64,000 bases of DNA from Sunxiuqinia elliptica (GCF_900113005.1 NZ_FONW01000001.1:762996-826995); one strand, 5' to 3'; counted from the stretch's first letter, positions 44,214 through 53,921 are shown. Notes: generated by a model from the sequence alone, not told the origin. Numbers and translations: made by a program.

Positions 44214-44738
44214 TTAAAAGATCAGACTAATCAAGCTGTATTTTAAAAGCAAGCCGAGCAAGCTATAAAACAGCGTTTCTTTTAGGTTCAGTTTCAACAT
44301 ACCGGCAGCCAATAGAATGACGGGCGAGGAAAGAGGAAGTAGGTTGAAGACAAAAATGACCACATTGCCATATTTGCGAATTTCTTCTTTGGCTTTTTCA
44401 TAGCGGTTTCTGCCGACCAGTCGATCAATCACCCGTGTACTGAATGAACGGCCAATGTAATAGTCTGCCAGCTGGGCGCAAAGGGCTGTGCTTATTGCAA
44501 TGGCATTGAGGGAAATGGGGTCGATCCCCGCTTTCAGGTAATAGATGAAAGCCAGCTCAACAGGCATAAGCAAGAAAAAGAGGTAGCCGAAAAAGTTGAC
44601 AATGGCAAAGGATAGCAGGTTTTCTTCGCGGTGTCCGTAAATCTCTTTTCCAATGGTAAAAGACGCAATGGCGATCGCAATTGCCGCAAGAAAAATAAAC
44701 GGTAAGTATTCTTTGATATGTTGATAAATCCGTTTCAT
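44214..44738 (-). CDS. VTT/DedA-like membrane protein
   Basis: This 174-residue protein has about five membrane helices and a VTT-like core: CAQLADYYIGRSFSTRVIDRLVGRNRYEKAKEEIRKYG followed by FNLLPLSSPVILLAAGMLKL. The loop arginine and the P-rich LPLSSP segment are typical of YqaA/DedA relatives, some of which flip lipids such as undecaprenyl phosphate. The protein is shorter than DedA itself. Function is inferred only at family level. Confidence 0.75.
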   Translation of the reverse strand: MKRIYQHIKEYLPFIFLAAIAIAIASFTIGKEIYGHREENLLSFAIVNFFGYLFFLLMPVELAFIYYLKAGIDPISLNAIAISTALCAQLADYYIGRSFSTRVIDRLVGRNRYEKAKEEIRKYGNVVIFVFNLLPLSSPVILLAAGMLKLNLKETLFYSLLGLLLKYSLISLIF

Positions 44739-45044
44739 AACCGATTGGTTGCTCTCTAATAAAATTACCAGCTTTTTAATATATAATCATGCTATTGCTG
44801 TGTTTTTATGCCGAATAATAGTTCGTCGATCAGCTAGCCCCTTAAAAATGAATGGGGAGCATGAAGCTGTTAATGATCGATTAATTTGACCGGTAAATGG
44901 AGGCTTTCAGGGTAAAAATTGTAGATTTGTGGTTCGGTTGTTTGCAGGGGGCTAAATCTTTCTTTTTTGGGAGATTAAGCCGTTAAAAAAAGGAATAACT
45001 ATAGTAAAATACGATTCAACTATTCATTTTAAATAAAAAACACA
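44739..45044. other. nagB upstream region
   Basis: About 305 bp without a gene. A TAGATTTG element (44922-44929) fits TAnnTTTG and would give a leader of about 110 bases. Within it, GGCTAAATCT (44950-44959) pairs with AGATTAAGCC (44972-44981) with one mismatch. Confidence 0.4.
44950..44981 (+). promoter_or_regulatory. Leader hairpin upstream of nagB
   Basis: A 10-bp stem with one mismatch and a T-rich loop lies 63 bp before the GTG start. It may control nagB expression; this is inferred from position only. Confidence 0.3.
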
Positions 45045-45872
45045 GTGAGACTAATTATTCAAGAAACACATCAGGTTGCATCGCGTTGGACAGCAAATTA
45101 CATCGCGCGAAAAATTCAGTTGGCAAATGCTACTGAAGAGAAACCATTTGTACTGGGATTGCCAACAGGTTCTTCTCCGCTGGAAACATACAAAGAGCTG
45201 ATTGCACTATACAAAGCTGGTAAAGTAAGCTTTAAGCATGTGGTTACATTCAATATGGACGAATATGTGGGCTTGCCAAAAGATCATCCTCAAAGTTACC
45301 ATTCTTTCATGTGGGATAATTTCTTCTCACACATCGATGTTCAGGAAAAGAATGTGAATATTTTGAATGGAAATGTAGATGATGTCAAAGCTGAATGCCA
45401 ACGTTACGAGGACAAGATTAAAGCACTTGGTGGTATCGACTTGTTTTTAGGTGGAATTGGTGCTGACGGACACATTGCATTCAATGAGCCTGGATCATCG
45501 CTGACTTCACGCACACGTGACAAAGAATTGAACTACGATACGATTGTGGCGAATTCTCGTTTCTTCGACAATGACGTGAATAAAGTGCCTAAAAGTTCAC
45601 TGACTGTTGGTGTTGGAACTGTACTGGATGCCAAGGAAGTGGTGATTATCGTTAACGGATTGTCAAAAGCCAGGGCTTTGCGTCATGCCGTAGAAGAAGG
45701 TGTGAACCACATGTGGACAATCAGTGCCTTGCAATTGCACCCCAAAGGAATGATTGTTTGTGATGAGCAAGCGACTTACGAGTTGAAAGTAGGCACTTAC
45801 AAACACTTTAAATCAATTGAAGAAAACAACTTGGATATTGAAAAACTAGCAACATCAGACTTGGTTTGGTAG
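45045..45872 (+). CDS. nagB: Glucosamine-6-phosphate deaminase
   Basis: This 275-residue enzyme converts glucosamine 6-phosphate to fructose 6-phosphate and ammonia in amino-sugar use. The motifs are [34 protein letters not shown] (catalytic Asp) and [18 protein letters not shown]. It starts with GTG, preceded by a long leader containing a hairpin. No nagA or transporter is adjacent. A terminator follows. Confidence 0.95.
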   Translation: MRLIIQETHQVASRWTANYIARKIQLANATEEKPFVLGLPTGSSPLETYKELIALYKAGKVSFKHVVTFNMDEYVGLPKDHPQSYHSFMWDNFFSHIDVQEKNVNILNGNVDDVKAECQRYEDKIKALGGIDLFLGGIGADGHIAFNEPGSSLTSRTRDKELNYDTIVANSRFFDNDVNKVPKSSLTVGVGTVLDAKEVVIIVNGLSKARALRHAVEEGVNHMWTISALQLHPKGMIVCDEQATYELKVGTYKHFKSIEENNLDIEKLATSDLVW

Positions 45873-45897
45873 TTTGATTCAACCGATCAGTTGATTA

Positions 45898-45944
45898 AAG
45901 GGCGATTGTTTTCCGGGATAACGGAGGGCAGTCGCCTTTTTTTT
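45898..45944 (+). terminator. Terminator of nagB
   Basis: AAGGGCGA and TCGCCTTT close a hairpin with an inner CCG/CGG pairing, followed by eight T. Confidence 0.7.
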
Positions 45945-46054
45945 GTTTTGGGGGCCGAGAGCAAGCCTCTGTGACTAAGATGTTGCAAAACTGCTTTGGT
46001 GGGTTTGTTTTTACTAGCTTGTTTTTCATAACTTTATTGAAAAACAAGCAGGCT

Positions 46055-47356
46055 ATGAATGAAGCTTTTCTTCAGCACGTATGGAAACACCGATTGTTTC
46101 TGAATGATGAACTTAAAACAACCGATGGGCAACAGGTTGAAGTTATTCATCCGGGACAAGTCAATTCAGATGCAGGCCCCGATTTTTTCAATGCCCGGAT
46201 AAAGCTGAATGGAACCTTGTGGGCCGGGAATGTTGAGATTCATACGCAAGCTTCGGATTGGAACCGGCATGGCCATGAAACGGATGCCGCCTACAACAAT
46301 GTGGTTTTGCATGTGGTTCGGAAGAGTGACCAAAAAATACGCAATGAAAGAGGAGAGCTTGTGCCTGCCTTGGAGTTGAACTATCCTGCTCAGTTGGAAT
46401 TGAATTATCAGGAATTGCTTCAATCAGACCAGTGGATTGCCTGTGCCGATCGTTTCCATGAAGTTGATTTTATGGTGCTTCAGATTCGGTTTCACGCGTT
46501 GATGGTGGAGCGGCTGCAGGAAAAGACAAAAGCCGTTACCGATCGGTTGCAGCAGAATAAGAATGATTGGAATGAGACATTCTACCAGTTTCTTGCCCGT
46601 AACTTCGGCATGAAAATCAATGCTGTTCCTTTTGAGCTTTTGGCGCAGGCACTGCCTTTGCAGGTTTTGGCGAAACACAAGAACAACTTGTTTCAGTTGG
46701 AGGCTTTGTTGTTCGGAACAGCTGGTTTGCTGAATGAACAGCTTTTGGGTGATGATTATTTTTTAGCCCTGCGAAAAGAGTATGCCTTTCTGTATAAGAA
46801 ATATCAACTGAAGCCCATTGAAGCCCATATTTGGAAGTTTCTGCGTTTACGTCCGGTCAACTTTCCAACGATTCGCTTGGCACAATTTGCTGCATTAATT
46901 CATCAATCTTCGGCTTTGTTTTCAAGCTTAATTGAGCTGGAACGCTTGCAGGATATTCGTCGTTTGTTTCAGGTGCAGGCTTCTGAATATTGGGATACGC
47001 ATTATCGTTTTAACAAAGAATCATCGAAACGAAAGAAACTTTTGGGTGATGCTACTTTTCAGAATTTGATCATTAATACGGTGGTGCCTTTTTTGTTTGT
47101 GTATGGCGAATACCATAATCAACAAGCCTTAAAAGATCGGGCATTAACTTTCTTGGAACAAATTCCGGCTGAAGCGAATTCCATTGTTTCAAACTGGGAA
47201 AAATTGGGTGTCGAAGTGCGTTCAGCCTTTGATAGTCAAGCCCTGATTCAACTGAAAAATTGTTACTGCAATCCCAAAAAATGCTTAAATTGCCACTTCG
47301 GAGCCAAATTAATTAACCAAGCAGCTGCGAGCGGAAATAAGATGACCGATGAATAA
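46055..47356 (+). CDS. DUF2851 family protein
   Basis: This 433-residue cytoplasmic protein starts at ATG 46055 (MNEAFLQHVWKHRLF). It shows DUF2851 marks: QVEVIHPGQVNSDAGPDFFNARIKLNGTLWAGNVEIH near residue 30 and YNNVVLHVV near 78, and a C-terminal CNPKKCLNCHFG with three cysteines, a possible metal site. The N-terminal part resembles a nuclease-like fold, but function is unknown. Its last 8 bp overlap the potassium channel gene. Confidence 0.85.
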   Translation: MNEAFLQHVWKHRLFLNDELKTTDGQQVEVIHPGQVNSDAGPDFFNARIKLNGTLWAGNVEIHTQASDWNRHGHETDAAYNNVVLHVVRKSDQKIRNERGELVPALELNYPAQLELNYQELLQSDQWIACADRFHEVDFMVLQIRFHALMVERLQEKTKAVTDRLQQNKNDWNETFYQFLARNFGMKINAVPFELLAQALPLQVLAKHKNNLFQLEALLFGTAGLLNEQLLGDDYFLALRKEYAFLYKKYQLKPIEAHIWKFLRLRPVNFPTIRLAQFAALIHQSSALFSSLIELERLQDIRRLFQVQASEYWDTHYRFNKESSKRKKLLGDATFQNLIINTVVPFLFVYGEYHNQQALKDRALTFLEQIPAEANSIVSNWEKLGVEVRSAFDSQALIQLKNCYCNPKKCLNCHFGAKLINQAAASGNKMTDE

Positions 47357-48377
47357 ATTTCAGGAAGTATCGCACAGGACCATTCAGGCAGGTATTGTAT
47401 TGCTGCTGTTCATGCTTTTTGCTGGGACGCTTGGTTATTGGTACATCGAAGATTTTTCGCTGATTGATGCCTTCTTTATGACCATCATTACCATTTCTAC
47501 CGTTGGTTTTGGTGAAATCCATCCGTTATCAGATGTTGGCAAACTGTTTACCTCGGGCTTAATTTTTTTTAGCCTGGGAAGTTTGGCTTATGTGGGATCC
47601 AGTATGGCCAGCTTTGTTTTCGACGGAGAATTAATGAACTACTTAAAAACGTATCGTGTGGATAAAGCAATCTTAAAACTGAAAGATCATGTGATCATTG
47701 TAGGCTATGGTCGTAATGGTGAGCAGGCTGCGCTGGAGCTAAAAGACCACGGTGTCAAGTTTGTGATCATCGAAAAGCGGGAGAATGTGTTGAATCGTAT
47801 CCGGCGGGATGATTCGTTGCTTTATATCCGGGGCGATGCAACACACGAAGAGGTTTTGAATAAGGCTGGGGTTGACCGTGCCCGGGCACTGATTGCAACC
47901 ACCCCGAACGACGCGGACAATGTGTTTGTAGCTCTGACGGCTCGAAGTATGAATCCAAGTCTGCGGATTGTGAGCCGGGCTTCTGAAGTGGAATCAGACC
48001 TGAAACTGAAGCGGGCCGGAGTAACCAATGTAATCATGCCGGAGCGGATTGGTGGGCAGCGAATGGCCAAGTTAGTTACCCAGCCTGATGTGGTGGAGTT
48101 CCTGGAATACATTCTACTGCAAAAGAGTAAAGATGTAAGCTTGGAAGAGGTGAGTTGCACTCACATGGCAGGTTGTTATGTGAATAAGCCAATTCGCGAG
48201 CTGAAAGAGCAGGATTCTTCGGGGGTAAACGTTATCGGGATTAAAATTAGCGGAGCCAAGTATGTTTTCAACCCCGATCCTCAATTAACCCTGAGCCGAG
48301 GCGATCAACTGTTTGTCATTGGTTCGCCGGATCAGGTTAAAGCTTTCCGAACGGCACTTGAAACAGAGAAAGAATAA
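47349..48377 (+). CDS. Potassium channel with TrkA-N (RCK) domain
   Basis: This 342-residue protein has two membrane helices flanking the selectivity filter ITISTVGFGE (about residue 50), then an RCK/TrkA-N Rossmann domain (HVIIVGYGRNGEQAALEL near 113) and a C-terminal TrkA-C domain (about 255-340). It resembles MthK-like two-helix channels and would allow regulated potassium flow. It is translationally coupled to DUF2851 through an 8-bp overlap. Confidence 0.92.
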   Translation: MNKFQEVSHRTIQAGIVLLLFMLFAGTLGYWYIEDFSLIDAFFMTIITISTVGFGEIHPLSDVGKLFTSGLIFFSLGSLAYVGSSMASFVFDGELMNYLKTYRVDKAILKLKDHVIIVGYGRNGEQAALELKDHGVKFVIIEKRENVLNRIRRDDSLLYIRGDATHEEVLNKAGVDRARALIATTPNDADNVFVALTARSMNPSLRIVSRASEVESDLKLKRAGVTNVIMPERIGGQRMAKLVTQPDVVEFLEYILLQKSKDVSLEEVSCTHMAGCYVNKPIRELKEQDSSGVNVIGIKISGAKYVFNPDPQLTLSRGDQLFVIGSPDQVKAFRTALETEKE

Positions 48378-48392
48378 TTGCTACCAAAAAAA

Positions 48393-48424
48393 GACAGAGC
48401 TAATTAGGAAAAATTAGCTCTGTC
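48393..48424. terminator. Terminator at the 3' end of the ABC/PepSY operon
   Basis: GACAGAGCTAATT and AATTAGCTCTGTC are perfect 13-bp arms. On the minus strand a run of seven T follows, ending the operon at 48448; on the plus strand it lies past the potassium channel gene. Confidence 0.85.
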
Positions 48425-48447
48425 GGTTTGTAATCACTCTTTGGGCT

Positions 48448-48993
48448 TTAGCTCAACACAATGTATAGGATAGGAATTGCTAATCCTGCGAGGACAAGCC
48501 AAATTCCCCGTTTCATCAACCCGTTTTTTCCTTTGACCATGAACATGCCTGAGATGGCGAGGAAAATGAGCGAGAATGCAAATACATCGCCCATAATGGT
48601 CCACCCGGAAACTTTATTGTAGTGTAACTTATTGATGTGGTAAATAAACGGTCTTTTTTGATGAAGCTCATAGCTTAACTCGCCTGTTTTTGTACTATAG
48701 GCACCAATTCCACCGTTAAACATCACCTTGTAAAATTCGTTGCCACTAAAAAGAATTCGGTTAACTTGAGGGACTCCTTCCAAGGTAGCAAGGTGTTTTT
48801 TCAAGTTCTTTTCATTGAGATGTTTATCAATCATCGTTGTGGCTTCAATGGTATGATATGCTGGATCTTTGCCATCCATGTGGTTGAGAAGATAACCAGA
48901 TAGTCCATAGATAACAGAAATACCAACCAGGAAATAGCCCAGATCACGATGAATGATTCGGATCCATTTTCTGAGTTTAGTCGACGATGTCAT
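48448..48993 (-). CDS. PepSY-associated membrane protein
   Basis: This 181-residue protein begins with KLRKWIRIIHRDLGYFLVGISVIYGLSGYLLNH (first helix with a HRDLG motif), a soluble PepSY-like part (about 45-120) and two C-terminal helices (about 130-175) with NKLHYNKVSGWTIMGDVFAF. Such proteins, reminiscent of PiuB/FiuB reductase-type membrane proteins, have been linked to iron or heme handling. The two conserved histidines could ligate heme. It is the last gene of the operon and overlaps its neighbour by 17 bp. Confidence 0.78.
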   Translation of the reverse strand: MTSSTKLRKWIRIIHRDLGYFLVGISVIYGLSGYLLNHMDGKDPAYHTIEATTMIDKHLNEKNLKKHLATLEGVPQVNRILFSGNEFYKVMFNGGIGAYSTKTGELSYELHQKRPFIYHINKLHYNKVSGWTIMGDVFAFSLIFLAISGMFMVKGKNGLMKRGIWLVLAGLAIPILYIVLS

Positions 48994-49504
48994 AGTTTTC
49001 TCCGTTGATGTAATAGATTGAATAGTAGTTTTTTTCGTTATCCTCCATCCATTGGCGCATATTGTTGATGTTGTTCATCTCGGCAGCACAAGTTTCTGCA
49101 GAACCATCTTCCTGAGCCTCTTGGTTTTGAACTTTCTCCTCCCACTGATCAATATATTCAGCAGTTAACCTACGTTCCTTTAGAATTCCTTTAACCGCTA
49201 TGCTGTTGCCAACCAATTCACGGTTGAACCCTTGGATCTGCCCTCCGGCTTCAACCCTGATACTCAGATTAGCATCATCGCCTACGATGAAGCATCTTTT
49301 ACCGGAGTGTTTACAGGTATGGGTAACATGTCCCTGTACTACCACCGGCTTATCTACCAGCGTTTCGGCCTTGGCTAAAAGTTGGTCTACCACTACGACA
49401 TTGGTTTGAATGCTTTCCGTTTTAGGATTTGCACTCTCCTGTTTGATTTTCGACTGGCATGCAGCCATGAGAATGACTGCAGCTACTAATAATAGATTTT
49501 TCAT
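48977..49504 (-). CDS. OB-like lipoprotein with Cys-pair motif
   Basis: This 175-residue lipoprotein (signal ending LMAAC, Cys16) has a predicted beta-barrel resembling the OB/tRNA_anti-like fold (KPVVVQGHVTHTCKHSGKRCFIVGDDANLSIRVEAGG...). The HTCKHSGKRCF motif near residue 62 has two Cys and two His and could bind metal or heme. A further acidic Cys-containing tail (ETCAAEMNN) follows. The function is unknown. It lies between DUF4857 and the PepSY gene. Confidence 0.65.
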   Translation of the reverse strand: MKNLLLVAAVILMAACQSKIKQESANPKTESIQTNVVVVDQLLAKAETLVDKPVVVQGHVTHTCKHSGKRCFIVGDDANLSIRVEAGGQIQGFNRELVGNSIAVKGILKERRLTAEYIDQWEEKVQNQEAQEDGSAETCAAEMNNINNMRQWMEDNEKNYYSIYYINGENYDIVD

Positions 49505-49507
49505 TTT

Positions 49508-50764
49508 TTATTTTAGTTGAATGATATTTTTTGTTTCCTGTTGTTTCTCTTTGAAGCACCAAACGGCTATGGCACCAATTACACCTGTTAGCATAATGTA
49601 AGCGAGTTGAATGAGACTGAAGCGTTGCTTTTTACGCCACCATAAAAGACCAATCATGAGAATTACTGCAAGGCCATTGGTTAGTACAGCCTTAGCTGAC
49701 CAGCCAATAAATCGTGGGAAGATATAAGTTGAATGGTAAGATTTCAGCTCAATATAGCATGGGAAGATCCAAGGCTGAATTTTCTCCCATTGATTTGGCT
49801 CATGAAATTCGGTATGCTCATCAGCCCGGTTAAGGTCATTGTTATCAAGAATGTAGAGGTCTCGTTGGTGTGGGCGAGTAACCGTTACATTCCAGTAGAA
49901 CAAGTTCGCCATAATTAGCATGCGATCTTTTTTTAAATCGAAGGAGTCGATAGGAAGTTTTACAAGTTCGTAGTTAACATCGGAAAGGAAATAGACATTT
50001 TGTTGGCGGTCAAATACAAAACCATAGAGGCGATGGTTGGCTGTTTCAATGGTTTTCATCCAAACGATATCAATCTTCTCGCCGGCTTTGGTGTTTTTTA
50101 CAAATGGCTTGCCATTGACCATTTTTACTTGGAACAATTGGCCATCAGCATCAAGCATAAACCAGCCCTCGTCATAGGGCTTTCGAGCAGAAAGGTTGCC
50201 AGCTATCCATTGTACAGGAAACTGGAATCCGCGTTTTTCCATGGCGGTTTGAAAGAGTCGGCTTTTATCCTGCTTTAGTTTGTTGGTTTCAGCCTCGTAG
50301 AACCGGATTCTGTGGTCGATACTGAAAAGATCATCCGGAGACTCAAGGCTAACTCGTCCTGACATGGATTCGTACATCGGATAAAGATTGACTGAGCAGC
50401 TATTGTAATTTCGTGGAGTACACCGAAAGAAAAACTGGTTGAGTTGGATCTGTTTGGGATTGATTGCAACTCCCTTGATGGTATCAGGTAATCGTCCGTC
50501 TTGCATCAACTGGCGATAGTTGAACATCGGAACGATACTGTCGTATTCATCTTGGTTGTATTCGCGGCCTTCTAAATCAACCCTTTTCATTTCTTTGCCA
50601 TCAAAAACGGTTTGGATAAACTGGTTGTTGATACTTGAGTAGTAAGTGAATGGATAATCCAGGGCTTCATTGGTCATGAGTTTGATAGCCCAAGGGAGTA
50701 TCCAGTAAAGCAAAGCTGTTGTCAGGACAATCAGGATTGCTTGAATATTCTTTTTTGTAATCAT
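49508..50764 (-). CDS. DUF4857 family membrane protein
   Basis: This 418-residue protein has one N-terminal helix, a large extracytoplasmic beta-rich domain (about 30-345) with repeated YDEGWFMLDADGQLFQVKM-like blade segments, and about two C-terminal helices. I recognise it as a DUF4857 protein, a family seen beside ABC transporter genes in Bacteroidota. It probably forms a periplasmic subunit of the transporter encoded upstream. Confidence 0.7.
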   Translation of the reverse strand: MITKKNIQAILIVLTTALLYWILPWAIKLMTNEALDYPFTYYSSINNQFIQTVFDGKEMKRVDLEGREYNQDEYDSIVPMFNYRQLMQDGRLPDTIKGVAINPKQIQLNQFFFRCTPRNYNSCSVNLYPMYESMSGRVSLESPDDLFSIDHRIRFYEAETNKLKQDKSRLFQTAMEKRGFQFPVQWIAGNLSARKPYDEGWFMLDADGQLFQVKMVNGKPFVKNTKAGEKIDIVWMKTIETANHRLYGFVFDRQQNVYFLSDVNYELVKLPIDSFDLKKDRMLIMANLFYWNVTVTRPHQRDLYILDNNDLNRADEHTEFHEPNQWEKIQPWIFPCYIELKSYHSTYIFPRFIGWSAKAVLTNGLAVILMIGLLWWRKKQRFSLIQLAYIMLTGVIGAIAVWCFKEKQQETKNIIQLK

Positions 50765-50799
50765 TGTTTTATGCTTGTAATGTGTCGATGATAATTTGC

Positions 50800-51471
50800 T
50801 TATTCTGAAACGCCTTCCTTGAATCGGAATACTGAGTAGAACGGAAAAATGAGGGCTAGTAAACCTATTGCTAGTAATATTGGTGTTGCATAGGTATAGT
50901 CAAATGAGCCCGATGCTCGCAGAAAGACGGAGAGCAATGCGCCGGAGAATAAAGCATTGATGAGACGCCTTTTCCAGGAAGGTTCGATACATATCCACAC
51001 TGTTAATATGTAGGCCGTAAAGCCAGCAAGGTACCAAGGCAAACTGGCTGTTAGCCATGTTGTGATAATTGTTGGTGGCAAAGACAGACTGAGTAAGGAA
51101 AAAAGCAAACTTCCACTAAGTAAAAAGCTTATTGCCAGGCTTCCCAGGCCAAAAAGAATCATCTTAACGATGGTTAGCTTTTCGGGGTGTGGTAGGTGTA
51201 AGGTGAGTTTTAAACTTCTTTTACTCATTTCCGGGATAAACTGAAATAGTCCCAGGATCAGGCCAGCAACGAGTGGAAGGTACTGTAGTTGGCTAATTAG
51301 ATTAACGTCTTTTTCGGCAATTACACTCCACAGGTGAGCTTTCCCCGCAAAACGGAACTTGCTTTGCAAGCTGAGTACCAGGTAGGGAATCATTGCTAGA
51401 AAAATAGTGGCTATACTTACAAGTAGCCAGCGTAGCTTAATCCATTCTTTATAAAATATCGCTTTGGTCAT
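50800..51471 (-). CDS. ABC-2 type transporter permease
   Basis: This 223-residue protein has six membrane segments, starting with MTKAIFYKEWIKLRWLL. The small permease is typical of ABC-2 exporters. It lies 12 bp after the ATPase gene and 35 bp before the DUF4857 gene. Substrate unknown. Confidence 0.75.
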   Translation of the reverse strand: MTKAIFYKEWIKLRWLLVSIATIFLAMIPYLVLSLQSKFRFAGKAHLWSVIAEKDVNLISQLQYLPLVAGLILGLFQFIPEMSKRSLKLTLHLPHPEKLTIVKMILFGLGSLAISFLLSGSLLFSLLSLSLPPTIITTWLTASLPWYLAGFTAYILTVWICIEPSWKRRLINALFSGALLSVFLRASGSFDYTYATPILLAIGLLALIFPFYSVFRFKEGVSE

Positions 51472-51483
51472 GTCTGTGTTTGT

Positions 51484-52368
51484 TTAATATTTTCCAGTTA
51501 ATCCGATGAATGCATCTTCCAAACTCAATGTTTCTTCCCGCATATTCGTGGGTGAAAAACCTTGCATTTTAATTTCTTCCTCAACTTGTTGTTGTGGTAA
51601 AAAAGAGTAGAGTTCGGCCTGTCCGTTTATGACTTCAGGATGATATAGTTCACTCGTTGCATTGATGGTGCTTCCTTGAGGACAGTTGAAGCGGAAACGA
51701 CGGAATTGATCCATAATTGCTTGGGTTGAACTGTGTAGTAGAATTTTGCCAAAATCGAGGATAATGGCTTCATCAATGAGTTGCTCCATGTCTTGAATGA
51801 TGTGGGAGGTCAGGAAAACGGTTTTATCACTTGCCGCAACATATTCGCGCAGGTAGTCAACAAATAAGCGACGATAGCCTGGATCAAGTCCCATGGAAAA
51901 ATCATCGAGAATGAGCAACTCCGGATCTTGTGCGAGGATTAAGCCTAAGGCTACTTGAGACCGTTGCCCACAGGACATGGTCGATAGTTTCTGAGTCCGG
52001 GTTACCTTTAAGCGGTTCATCAGCTCCCAGTAGGGTTCGCTCTTCCAATTTGGGAAAAATCGGGAATAGAATTTCTCAATTTGGACAATGTTGAAATAGC
52101 TATGTTGTACATGCCCTTCCAGCAACAGGCCTATTCGCGATTTGGTGGCAGGCGAAAGTGTACGCATGTCTTCGCCAAGAAGGTAGCAGGATCCCGAATA
52201 AGGTTTTAGGTAGCCATTAAGAATGTTGATAATGGTCGTCTTTCCTGTTCCGTTTTTCCCAAGAAGCCCCAGGATTTTTCCTTTCGCTACGGTAAAGTTT
52301 AGGTTTTCGTAAATGAGCCGTTTCCCGTAATAGTGAGTGATATTTTCGCATTTAATAATTGGTTCCAT
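51484..52368 (-). CDS. ABC transporter ATP-binding protein
   Basis: This 294-residue ATPase has Walker A GLLGKNGTGKTT, signature LSTMSCGQRSQV, Walker B LLILDDFSMGLDPGYRRLF and the H-loop TSH. The Walker B catalytic Glu is Asp (DD for DE) and the signature is SCGQ; both are seen in this Bacteroidota group, so it may still be active. It opens the operon ATPase-permease-DUF4857-OB lipoprotein-PepSY. ATG 52368 (MEPIIKCENITH) is chosen over the longer frame to 52446. Confidence 0.9.
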   Translation of the reverse strand: MEPIIKCENITHYYGKRLIYENLNFTVAKGKILGLLGKNGTGKTTIINILNGYLKPYSGSCYLLGEDMRTLSPATKSRIGLLLEGHVQHSYFNIVQIEKFYSRFFPNWKSEPYWELMNRLKVTRTQKLSTMSCGQRSQVALGLILAQDPELLILDDFSMGLDPGYRRLFVDYLREYVAASDKTVFLTSHIIQDMEQLIDEAIILDFGKILLHSSTQAIMDQFRRFRFNCPQGSTINATSELYHPEVINGQAELYSFLPQQQVEEEIKMQGFSPTNMREETLSLEDAFIGLTGKY

Positions 52369-52554
52369 ACTATAGATGACTTTTTTTGAGTGATATGTGT
52401 ATATTAATTTAATTGCCGATTCATTTATGGATCTTGATCTAGTCATAAATAATGAGGCTCCCTCATATATTTTGTCGATGGGAACAGAAAAGAATGATTT
52501 TTGAGTAAAATGGAGATGAATTTTCTTACTCTTGATGCTTATCGCATCTTGTTT

Positions 52555-53919
52555 TTAATCTTTTAGAGCCTTTGTAAGTGTTCCGCTTTTTAACACGTAC
52601 TTTTTCGTCATACTATTGCTTATCAAAAAAGTAAAGATTCCAACTATCAAGTTTCCTATTCCCATAATAGCCTCAATGGGTTTGTTGATAATTGAAAAGC
52701 CAATTATCCATATTGACATAAGGATGAATAGTATTTGAAAGAAAGGAAAAAGTGGACTTTTATAGTCCTTTGGGATTGTTTTGTGTTTTTTTGCTTGAGA
52801 ATTGAAAGATACCTTTTTGATCCTTCTTAAACGAATTACTCCAAAGACTGTTAGTAGCGCTGAGATATTCAATAAGATTCCACAATAAATCATGATCTGT
52901 TCAAATGTTCCAGAGAATAGTAATACCGAACTTAAAATAGCTTGAAACCACAAGGCTTTCACTGGAATTCCTTTTTTAGGGTTAGTGAATGATTTCCACA
53001 GTAAATGATCGTTTGCTATGCTAGAAGTGACACGTGGACCAGTCCAAATCATTGCACTAATTCCAGAGATAAGTAGTAACGAGATAGCTCCGCTAAAGAA
53101 GATGGAAGATCGTGGACCGAGCATCTGTTGGATTGCTATGGTACCTACGTTTAAACTTCCAGAGAGCTGATCATAAGAAGCATGTTTTAAAAAAATGATT
53201 TGCAAAAAGCTATATAGTACTGTTACCAAAATTGTTCCCGCAATTAGCGCAATTGGTAATGACTTTTCTGGATTTTTAAATTCGCCAGTAATGTAGGCCG
53301 CTGCATTCCAGCCTGAATAGGAGTAACTAACATAGATTAGAGCAACAGCAAAAGCAGTGGACTTTAGTTCTCCGATAAAAGAAGAGTTGAAGGATAGCGC
53401 ATTATCCGTTTCGGGAGATAATACCAAGCCAAGTACAATAATTGAGCTTATTAAGAGGATTTTTAATAATGTTGTTATATTTTGAAATTTTGCACTAGTG
53501 TTTAGGCTTAAGCTATGAATAGCTGTTAGTCCGACAATAAGCAAGACACCAAATAATCGGGCGTATGGAATATGAAAGGGGAGATATTCGATACATGCAA
53601 TTGCAGATAATGCAATAGGGGCAGCAAAGCCAACAGTTAGAGAGATCCAGCCTGACAAATAGCCCAGGAGAGGATTAAATAACTCGGAGAGGAAGGTGTA
53701 TTCTCCTCCGGAGCGTTTGATGGCTGTTCCAACCTCTGCGTAGCTGAAAGCCCCTGAAAGAGCCATTAAACCTCCTGCTAGCCAAAGAGTAAGGATCGTT
53801 CCTGGATTCTTTAAGTCTACTAACTGAAAGCCAAGACTTGTAAAAGCTCCGGTACCAACCATGCTGGCAACAACCAACGATATCCCAGTGGTAGCACTTA
53901 TTTTCGTTTTTTTAGACAT
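52555..53919 (-). CDS. APC family amino acid permease
   Basis: This 454-residue inner-membrane transporter has about 12 helices and the APC signature VVASMVGTGAFTSLGF near the N terminus and FSYAEVGTAIKRSGGEY. It is the last gene of a six-gene operon and starts 2 bp after the preceding lipoprotein. As the operon also encodes a putative surface protease and a TonB receptor, amino-acid uptake fits a peptide-use role. By eye it is AT-rich. Confidence 0.88.
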   Translation of the reverse strand: MSKKTKISATTGISLVVASMVGTGAFTSLGFQLVDLKNPGTILTLWLAGGLMALSGAFSYAEVGTAIKRSGGEYTFLSELFNPLLGYLSGWISLTVGFAAPIALSAIACIEYLPFHIPYARLFGVLLIVGLTAIHSLSLNTSAKFQNITTLLKILLISSIIVLGLVLSPETDNALSFNSSFIGELKSTAFAVALIYVSYSYSGWNAAAYITGEFKNPEKSLPIALIAGTILVTVLYSFLQIIFLKHASYDQLSGSLNVGTIAIQQMLGPRSSIFFSGAISLLLISGISAMIWTGPRVTSSIANDHLLWKSFTNPKKGIPVKALWFQAILSSVLLFSGTFEQIMIYCGILLNISALLTVFGVIRLRRIKKVSFNSQAKKHKTIPKDYKSPLFPFFQILFILMSIWIIGFSIINKPIEAIMGIGNLIVGIFTFLISNSMTKKYVLKSGTLTKALKD

Positions 53920-53921
53920 GC

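Noticed and set aside
45971-46054. N-terminal extension of the DUF2851 protein
   Set aside because: Family members start near MNEAFLQHVW; the extension is hydrophobic spacer translation.
52535-52554. Hairpin GATGC-TTATC-GCATC as terminator of the APC permease
   Set aside because: The T-run is on the plus strand while the gene is on the minus strand; orientation is wrong.
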